A stretch of DNA of 64,000 nt from Rhodocyclaceae bacterium. Its GTDB lineage: Bacteria > Pseudomonadota > Gammaproteobacteria > Burkholderiales > Rhodocyclaceae. The stretch's first letter is position 1. Each line of letters begins with the position of its first letter. Where the stretch lies: the NCBI GenBank assembly GCA_028869135.1, contig JAGWTC010000009.1, positions 1 through 64,000 of the forward strand. The letters are read 5' to 3'. The translations under genes were made by a program, and so were the position numbers. Positions 58,592 through 64,000 of this stretch are shown here, piece by piece. The notes beneath the pieces were generated by a model. It saw nothing but the letters and a program-made list of their open reading frames with translations, had not been told where the DNA came from and did no database searches.

Positions 58592-59341
58592 ATGATGGTC
58601 GTTGCCAAAAAGAAGCCCGCTGCCAAGAAGCCGGCGGCAAAGAAGGTTGCAGTGAAGAAGCCTGCTGCTGCCAAGAAGCCGGCAGTGAAGAAGGTTGCAG
58701 CGAAGAAGCCTGCTGCCGCCAAGAAGCCTGCAGTCAAGAAGGTTGCCGCCAAGAAGCCGGTTGCTGCCAAGAAGCCCGCAGTCAAGAAGGTTGCCGCCAA
58801 GAAGCCGGTTGCCGCCAAGAAGCCCGCAGTGAAGAAGGTTGCAGCGAAGAAGGTTGCAGCGAAGAAGCCGGTTGCCGCCAAGAAGCCCGCAGTCAAGAAG
58901 GTTGCAGCGAAGAAGCCGGTTGCCGCCAAGAAGCCTGCAGTCAAGAAGGTTGCCGCCAAGAAGCCGGTTGCCGCCAAGAAGCCGGTTGCCGCCAAGAAGC
59001 CCGCAGTCAAGAAGGTTGCTGCCAAGAAGCCGGTTGCCGCCAAGAAGCCCGCAGTGAAGAAGGTTGCAGCGAAGAAGCCGGTTGCTGCCAAGAAGCCTGC
59101 AGTCAAGAAGGTTGCCGCCAAGAAGCCGGTTGCAGCGAAGAAGCCTGCCGCTGCCAAGACGCCGGTTGCCAGGAAGGTTGCCGCCAAGCCTGCTGCCGCC
59201 AAGAAGCCCGCTGCCAAGAAGCCGGCCGCCAAGCCTGCTGCTGCTCCGGCTGCACCGTCCACCGCTGCTACCCCGGGTATCAAGTCGTCCCTGAACCCGG
59301 CCGCCGCCTGGCCGTTCCCGACGGGTTCGCGTCCGTCCTGA
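58592..59341 (+). CDS. Lysine/alanine-rich histone H1-like protein
   Basis: A 249-residue, very basic, low-complexity protein made almost wholly of Lys, Ala, Pro and Val, of the H1-like/AlgP type that binds DNA without sequence preference. Residues 30-185 are tandem 16-residue units (PAVKKVAAKKPVAAKK); the last 40 residues are Ala/Pro/Ser-rich and not repeated. AAGGAG is 5 bases before the ATG; a second ATG at 58595 is possible. Expected to compact the nucleoid or influence transcription; no direct evidence here. Confidence 0.85.
   Translation: MMVVAKKKPAAKKPAAKKVAVKKPAAAKKPAVKKVAAKKPAAAKKPAVKKVAAKKPVAAKKPAVKKVAAKKPVAAKKPAVKKVAAKKVAAKKPVAAKKPAVKKVAAKKPVAAKKPAVKKVAAKKPVAAKKPVAAKKPAVKKVAAKKPVAAKKPAVKKVAAKKPVAAKKPAVKKVAAKKPVAAKKPAAAKTPVARKVAAKPAAAKKPAAKKPAAKPAAAPAAPSTAATPGIKSSLNPAAAWPFPTGSRPS
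58679..59146 (+). repeat. Tandem 48-bp repeats within the H1-like gene
   Basis: About nine units of 48 bp encode the 16-residue motif. Two units are longer by 15-18 bp through an extra KKVAA- or KKPVAA-type step. Such repeats change copy number by slippage or recombination in related strains. Confidence 0.85.
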
Positions 59342-59357
59342 TCCGGTTTCCGGTATC

Positions 59358-59396
59358 AGAAAAGGCGCAGTGCTCAGGCACTGCGCCTTTTTCTTT
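59358..59396. terminator. Bidirectional terminator between the H1-like and aminotransferase genes
   Basis: AAAAGGCGCAGTGC/GCACTGCGCCTTTTT, a perfect 14-bp stem with a TCAG loop, between convergent genes. Confidence 0.92.
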
Positions 59397-59414
59397 TGCA
59401 GCGCTGGAAAGTTT

Positions 59415-60581
59415 CTAGAGGCGCTGGCGCGAGAAGAAGCTCTGCATGCGGCGCAGGCCTTCCTGCAGACGCGCCATCTCGGTCGTGTAGGCGAAGCGCA
59501 TATAGCGATGGGCATCCTGCTGGCCAAAATCCAGTCCGGGTGTGCAGGCAACGCCTGCCTCTTCCAGCAATGCTTGCGCCAGCGCATAGCTGTCTTCGGC
59601 GAGCGATCCTATCTCCGCATAGACGTAGAACGCACCCTTGGGGGGCGCCGTGATCCTGAATCCGATTTCATCGAGCCCGGCCAGCAGCAGGTCGCGACGC
59701 CGTGAAAACTCGCGCCGGCGCTCCTCCAGTATCGTAATGTTCTGTGGCGTGAAGGAGGCCAGCGCCGCGTGCTGGGCCAGCGTCGGCGGCGAGATGTAAA
59801 GGTTCTGCGCGAGCTTCTCCACTTCGCGCAGATAACGTGGCGGCACCACCAGCCAGCCGAGACGCCAGCCGGTCATGCCGAAGTACTTCGAAAAGCTGTT
59901 GATGACGAAAATGTCGTCACCGAGCATCGTTGCCGATGCCGCATCGACGCCGTAAGTCAGGCCGTGATAGATCTCGTCGACGAGCAGCGTGCCGCCTTTC
60001 TCCTTGACCGCGGCGTGGAGTTCGGCGAGGTGCGCTGCGCCGATCAGCGTGCCGGTCGGGTTGGCCGGTGAGGCGACCAGCAGGCCTTTGGTGCGCGCCC
60101 CCCACGCCTCTCCGACTTGTGCTGCCGTCGGCTGATAGCCGTGCTCCGCGCGGGTGGCGATGCGGCGCACCTTGCCTTCGAGCAGGCGCACAAAATTGGC
60201 GTTGCAGGGATAGCCCGGATCGGGCAGCAGCCACTCTTCGTCGCGGTCGACGAGGACACTGAGCGCCATCAGCAGCGCGGCGGATGCGCCGGTCGTGATG
60301 ACGATGCGTTCGGCCGGCACATGGCTGCGGTAGCGCTGACGGTAGAAGTCGCTGATGGCTTCACGCAGCTCGGGCATGCCTAGCGCCGAGGTATAAAACA
60401 CCTTGCCGGTGGCGAGAAAATCCTGCGCGGCGGCAATCACTGGCGGCGATGTCGGAAAGTCGGGCTCGCCGACCTCCATGTGCACAATGTCGCGCCCCTG
60501 CTGCTCCAGCGCTTTCGCGCGCCCCATCAGCTCCATGACCTGGAAGGGTGAAATATCCTGCATGCGGCGAGCGAGCGTCAT
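59415..60581 (-). CDS. PLP-dependent aminotransferase (class I/II)
   Basis: A 388-residue fold-type I enzyme of the aspartate/aromatic aminotransferase group. The PLP lysine lies in SFSKYFGMTGWRLGW; other signatures are the substrate motif HMEVGEPDFPT, the ASPANPTG segment and the C-terminal MRFAYTT with the carboxylate-binding Arg. Start ATG at 60581; a TTG two codons upstream and a later ATG are alternatives, and no clear ribosome site is seen. Substrate unknown. It is divergent from maeB. Confidence 0.85.
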   Translation of the reverse strand: MTLARRMQDISPFQVMELMGRAKALEQQGRDIVHMEVGEPDFPTSPPVIAAAQDFLATGKVFYTSALGMPELREAISDFYRQRYRSHVPAERIVITTGASAALLMALSVLVDRDEEWLLPDPGYPCNANFVRLLEGKVRRIATRAEHGYQPTAAQVGEAWGARTKGLLVASPANPTGTLIGAAHLAELHAAVKEKGGTLLVDEIYHGLTYGVDAASATMLGDDIFVINSFSKYFGMTGWRLGWLVVPPRYLREVEKLAQNLYISPPTLAQHAALASFTPQNITILEERRREFSRRRDLLLAGLDEIGFRITAPPKGAFYVYAEIGSLAEDSYALAQALLEEAGVACTPGLDFGQQDAHRYMRFAYTTEMARLQEGLRRMQSFFSRQRL

Positions 60582-60754
60582 GAGCAATCGATACGGCGGA
60601 CAAAGCGGGCAGTGTAGCAGTCAGGCATGCGGACTTTATGCCACAATCCTCCTTGAGATTCGCATCAGGCCCGTGTTTGCAGACAGTGCCGGCGACATGT
60701 CAGCGCCGCCCTGCCGCTATCCGATAAGAACGCAGTTCGGAGGAGAACGGTTTC

Positions 60755-63031
60755 ATGGATGAAGACATCCGCGCAGCAGCACTTGAATATCACGCATTTC
60801 CTCGCCCCGGCAAGATCGCCGTGGTGCCCAGCAAGAGCCTAAGCAGCCAGCAGGAACTTTCCCTCGCCTACACGCCCGGCGTTGCCGCTGCCTGCAACGC
60901 GATTGCCGCCGACCCAGCCCAGGCCAGCCGCCTGACCGGCCGCGCCAATATGGTTGCCGTGATCACCAACGGCACTGCCGTGCTCGGCCTCGGCAATATC
61001 GGCCCGCTCGCGGCCAAGCCGGTGATGGAAGGCAAGGCCGTGCTGTTCAAGAAATTTGCCGGCATCGACGTCTTCGATCTGGAATTGGCGCAATCCGATC
61101 CCGACAAGCTGATCGACGCCATCGCCGCGCTGGAGCCGACTTTCGGCGGCATCAATCTCGAAGACATCAAGGCGCCCGAGTGCTTCTACATTGAGCAAAA
61201 GCTGCGCGAGCGCATGAAGATCCCGGTCTTCCATGACGACCAGCACGGCACCGCCATCGTCGTCTGCGCGGCCATCCTCAACGGCTTGAAGGTGGTCGGC
61301 AAGGAGCTGAAGGATGTCAAACTGGTGACCTCGGGCGCCGGCGCCGCGGCGCTTGCCTGTCTCGCGCTGCTGCAGAAGATGGGCATGCCGATCGAGCACA
61401 TCTGGGTGACCGATGTGGATGGCGTGATCTACAACGGGCGGCCGACCATGAACGACTCGCTCAGGCCGTATGCCCGCGACACCGATGCGCGCGGGCTCGG
61501 CGACGTGATCGCCGATGCCGACGTCTTCCTCGGCCTGTCGGCCGGCGGCGTGCTGAAGCCCGAGATGGTGGCGAAAATGGCGCGCTCGCCGCTGATTCTG
61601 GCGCTGGCCAACCCGACGCCCGAAATCCTCCCCGATGTGGCCAAGTCCGTACGCGCCGATGTGGTCATGGCGACCGGGCGCTCCGACTTCCCCAATCAGG
61701 TCAACAATTCGCTCTGCTTCCCCTTCATCTTTCGCGGCGCGCTCGATGTCGGCGCCACCACGATCAACGACGAGATGAAGATCGCCGCATGCACGGCGAT
61801 CGCCGAACTGGCGCATGCCGAACACACCGACGTGGTCGCCGCCGCCTATCACCTCGAGGACGTGCATTTCGGTCCGGATTACCTGATGCCCAAGCAGTTC
61901 GACCCGCGCCTGATCACGCGCGTGGCGCCGGCGGTGGCGCAGGCGGCGATGGACTCCGGCGTGGCGACGCGGCCTATCGCCGACATGATGGCCTATGTGG
62001 CGCAGCTAGAAGCCTTCATCTATCACTCCAGCTTCGTCATGAAGCCCATCTTCTCCGGCGCCAAGGTCAATCCGGCGCGCGTCGTGTTTGCCGAAGGCGA
62101 AGAGGAGCGCGTGCTGCGCGCGGTCAAGACGACGGTCGACGACGGCCTGGCCAAGCCCATCGTCATCGGCCGGCCCGAAGTGGTACAGATGCGCATCGAG
62201 CGTGCCGGACTCCGCTTGCGCGCCGGCATCGACTTCGAAATGGTCAATCAGGACTCGGACCCGCGCTACAAGGAGCTGTGGCAGTCCTACTACAAGATCA
62301 TGCAGCGGAAGGGCGTCAGCGTCGAAGTGGCCAAGCGCGACATGCTGCGCCGTCCGACCCTGATCGGCGCCATGCTGATCAGGCACGGCTACGCCGACGC
62401 CATGCTGTGCGGCACCGTCGGCAGCTACGCCCACCACCTGGAGGCGATCGGCAATGTGATCGGTCGCAGCCCCGGCGTGCAGGACTTCTACGCGATGAAC
62501 ATGCTGACCCTGCCGGACCGCACGCTGTTCATTGCCGACACCTATGTGCACTACGATCCGAGCGTGCAGCAGATCGTCGAGATGACCCTGCTGGCGGCCG
62601 AGGAGGTGCGCCGCTTCGGTCTGGTTCCCAAGGTCGCCTTGCTGTCGCACTCGAATTTCGGCACTGCCAACACACCGACGGCGCTGAAGATGCGCCAGGC
62701 GCTGGCGCTGCTCAACGAGCGCGCGCCCGACCTGGAAGTCGAGGGTGAAATGCACGGCGATGCGGCGCTGTCGGCCGCCATCCGCCAGCAGGTCTTTCCC
62801 GATTCGCGTCTCAAGGGCGAGGCCAATCTGCTCATCATGCCCAATCTCGACGCCGCCAATATCGCCTTCAACCTGCTCAAGGAAGAGGCGGGCGATGGCG
62901 TCACCGTCGGCCCCATCCTGCTTGGCGCGGCCAAGCCCATGCATATCGTCACACCGACGGCGACGGTGCGCAGGCTGTTGAACATGACCGCGCTGCTGTC
63001 GGTCGAGACGGCGCACCTGAACAAGCGCTAG
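60755..63031 (+). CDS. maeB: NADP-dependent malic enzyme with phosphotransacetylase-like domain
   Basis: Converts malate to pyruvate, CO2 and NADPH. The 758-residue chain has the malic-enzyme domain (about 1-420; [29 protein letters not shown](P) fold [14 protein letters not shown]) and a C-terminal phosphotransacetylase-like domain (about 430-750, [22 protein letters not shown]), the arrangement of MaeB, where the latter is regulatory. AGGAGA lies 11 bases before the ATG. The patatin-like gene starts 8 bases after the stop. Confidence 0.94.
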   Translation: MDEDIRAAALEYHAFPRPGKIAVVPSKSLSSQQELSLAYTPGVAAACNAIAADPAQASRLTGRANMVAVITNGTAVLGLGNIGPLAAKPVMEGKAVLFKKFAGIDVFDLELAQSDPDKLIDAIAALEPTFGGINLEDIKAPECFYIEQKLRERMKIPVFHDDQHGTAIVVCAAILNGLKVVGKELKDVKLVTSGAGAAALACLALLQKMGMPIEHIWVTDVDGVIYNGRPTMNDSLRPYARDTDARGLGDVIADADVFLGLSAGGVLKPEMVAKMARSPLILALANPTPEILPDVAKSVRADVVMATGRSDFPNQVNNSLCFPFIFRGALDVGATTINDEMKIAACTAIAELAHAEHTDVVAAAYHLEDVHFGPDYLMPKQFDPRLITRVAPAVAQAAMDSGVATRPIADMMAYVAQLEAFIYHSSFVMKPIFSGAKVNPARVVFAEGEEERVLRAVKTTVDDGLAKPIVIGRPEVVQMRIERAGLRLRAGIDFEMVNQDSDPRYKELWQSYYKIMQRKGVSVEVAKRDMLRRPTLIGAMLIRHGYADAMLCGTVGSYAHHLEAIGNVIGRSPGVQDFYAMNMLTLPDRTLFIADTYVHYDPSVQQIVEMTLLAAEEVRRFGLVPKVALLSHSNFGTANTPTALKMRQALALLNERAPDLEVEGEMHGDAALSAAIRQQVFPDSRLKGEANLLIMPNLDAANIAFNLLKEEAGDGVTVGPILLGAAKPMHIVTPTATVRRLLNMTALLSVETAHLNKR

Positions 63032-63039
63032 GCTCACAT

Positions 63040-64000
63040 ATGGGGGAGCGCGGCAAGACCGCATTGGTGCTGACGGGCGGCGGCGCACGCGCTGCCTATC
63101 AGGTGGGCGTACTGACGGCGGTTCGCGAGATATTGCCCGACCCGCAGAGGAATCCTTTTCCGATTCTCTGCGGCGCGTCGGCCGGCGCCATCAATGCTGC
63201 CGTGCTCGCGTGCTGGTCGGAAAACTTTGCGGCCGGCGTGGACAATCTGCGGCGCACCTGGGCCGGCTTCCATGCGGCCGACGTGTACCGCGCCGATGCC
63301 GCCGGCATCGCCCTGACCGGCGCTCGCTGGGTTTCGGCGATGATGCTGGGCTGGCTGATACGGCAGAATCCGCGCTCCCTGCTGGATAACGCGCCCCTGC
63401 GCCGGTTGCTGGAGCAGCGTCTGGATTTCTCGCGCATCGACGAGGCCATTGCCAGCGGCGCGCTGCATTCGCTTTCGATTACCTGCTCGGGCTATGCCAG
63501 CGGCCACAGCGTGACCTTCTTTCAGGGCCATCCCGATCTGCAGACCTGGTCGCGCACGCAACGCTTCGGCGCGCGCGCCGAGCTCACGCTCGATCACCTG
63601 ATGGCCTCCAGCGCCATCCCCTTCGTGTTTCCTTCGGTGCGCATCAATCGCGAATACTTCGGCGACGGCTCCATGCGGCAACTGGCGCCGATTTCGCCGG
63701 CCGTGCATCTCGGCGCGCAGCGCATCCTCGTCATCGGTGCCGGCCGCATGAGCGCCGAGAACGAGCGGGCCGTGCAAGAGAGCTACCCCTCGCTGGCGCA
63801 AGTCGCCGGCCACGCCCTGTCGAGCATTTTTCTGGATAGTCTTTACGTGGATCTGGAGCGTCTGGCGCGCATCAACAATACGCTCAGCATGATTCCCGAC
63901 GAAAAGCGCCGCGAGGCCGGTTTGGCCTTGCGTCCCATCGAGACCCTGGTCATTTCCCCGTCGCAGCGCCTCGACACCCTTGCGGCCCGGCACGCGCAGG
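63040..64000 (+). CDS. Patatin-like phospholipase, 3' truncated by the window end
   Basis: At least 320 residues, open to the window edge. The start is the ATG at 63040 (ERGKTALVLTGGGARAAYQ), which gives the Gly-rich oxyanion loop, then the nucleophile elbow GASAG (Ser in GASAGAINAA) and the catalytic Asp in FGDGSMRQ. Family members hydrolyse lipid acyl esters at the membrane. Closest in layout to bacterial patatin-like proteins of unknown substrate. It lies 8 bases after maeB and may be co-transcribed. Confidence 0.86.
   Translation, partial: MGERGKTALVLTGGGARAAYQVGVLTAVREILPDPQRNPFPILCGASAGAINAAVLACWSENFAAGVDNLRRTWAGFHAADVYRADAAGIALTGARWVSAMMLGWLIRQNPRSLLDNAPLRRLLEQRLDFSRIDEAIASGALHSLSITCSGYASGHSVTFFQGHPDLQTWSRTQRFGARAELTLDHLMASSAIPFVFPSVRINREYFGDGSMRQLAPISPAVHLGAQRILVIGAGRMSAENERAVQESYPSLAQVAGHALSSIFLDSLYVDLERLARINNTLSMIPDEKRREAGLALRPIETLVISPSQRLDTLAARHAQ

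Noticed and set aside
58679-59146. Possible CRISPR array
   Set aside because: The repeats are contiguous coding units without unique spacers of constant length.
58567-59587. Two long minus-strand frames and shifted plus frames over the H1-like gene
   Set aside because: The 48-bp repeats keep all frames open. Only the Lys/Ala/Pro frame has a ribosome site and a known type of product.

Overview
The window is a GC-rich bacterial chromosome segment. It most likely comes from a betaproteobacterium of the Rhodocyclales type, inferred from several traits together: an uninterrupted spc/alpha ribosomal operon; a four-cysteine (zinc-type) ribosomal protein S4; a PEP-CTERM surface protein; the gene block small zinc-ribbon protein-pilS-pilR-ampD; an ubiC-ubiA-ubiD block; and a lysine/alanine-rich histone H1-like protein. 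I cannot name a genus from sequence alone. No insertion sequence, prophage, integrase, CRISPR array or rRNA gene was found, and nearly all genes look vertically inherited.

Layout. 1-9035: second half of the ribosomal operon (rplN to rplQ, with secY, infA, rpmJ and rpoA), closed by a strong terminator. 9036-9800: a PEP-CTERM exported protein behind a candidate sigma-54 promoter. 9805-17397: an Atm1-type ABC exporter on the minus strand, then a translationally coupled fatty-acid beta-oxidation operon (acyl-CoA dehydrogenase, thiolase, hydratase/dehydrogenase). 17506-24768: a DUF2802 protein, a SPOR protein, fliW, ridA, recG, ubiC, ubiA and ubiD. 24817-28217: divergent metE/metR with a MetR box between them. 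28231-30690: RDD protein, PBP4-type peptidase and TonB-like protein on the minus strand. 30772-32444: exported ankyrin protein, then a minus-strand unit of a 61-residue unknown ORF plus a solo LuxR-type regulator behind a near-consensus sigma-54 promoter. 32806-34933: CIRCE-controlled groES-groEL. 35365-39206: TctD/TctE-like two-component pair and an MHS-family transporter. 39322-41845: tRNA-Phe, a formyltransferase-ACT-ACT fusion protein, ispB and tRNA-Pro. 42055-49510: tungstate ABC transporter (tupBCA) divergent from a two-gene NAD-dependent formate dehydrogenase. 49701-53432: zinc-ribbon protein, pilS, pilR, ampD. 53433-58068: nrdA-nrdB with paired NrdR boxes and DnaA boxes upstream. 58592-59341: H1-like repeat protein. 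59415-64000: aminotransferase (minus), NADP malic enzyme, and the start of a patatin-like phospholipase that runs off the end.

How the parts fit. Ubiquinone synthesis is represented by the side-chain synthase (ispB) and the first aromatic steps (ubiC, ubiA, ubiD). Beta-oxidation, formate oxidation and malic enzyme indicate a respiratory organism feeding on organic acids, fatty acids and C1 reductant. The tungstate importer next to a formate dehydrogenase built like the tungsten-containing FDH1 of Methylobacterium suggests a cofactor-supply pairing.

Most interesting leads: (1) two sigma-54-type promoters, at the PEP-CTERM gene and at the small-ORF/LuxR unit, each with a TGTC..GACA palindrome about 65-71 bp upstream, in a window that also encodes a sigma-54 activator (PilR); (2) the formyltransferase-ACT-ACT fusion, with domain order opposite to PurU and the catalytic Asn apparently lost; (3) a long RNA hairpin enclosing the nrdA stop codon; (4) three consecutive hairpins between rpoA and rplQ.
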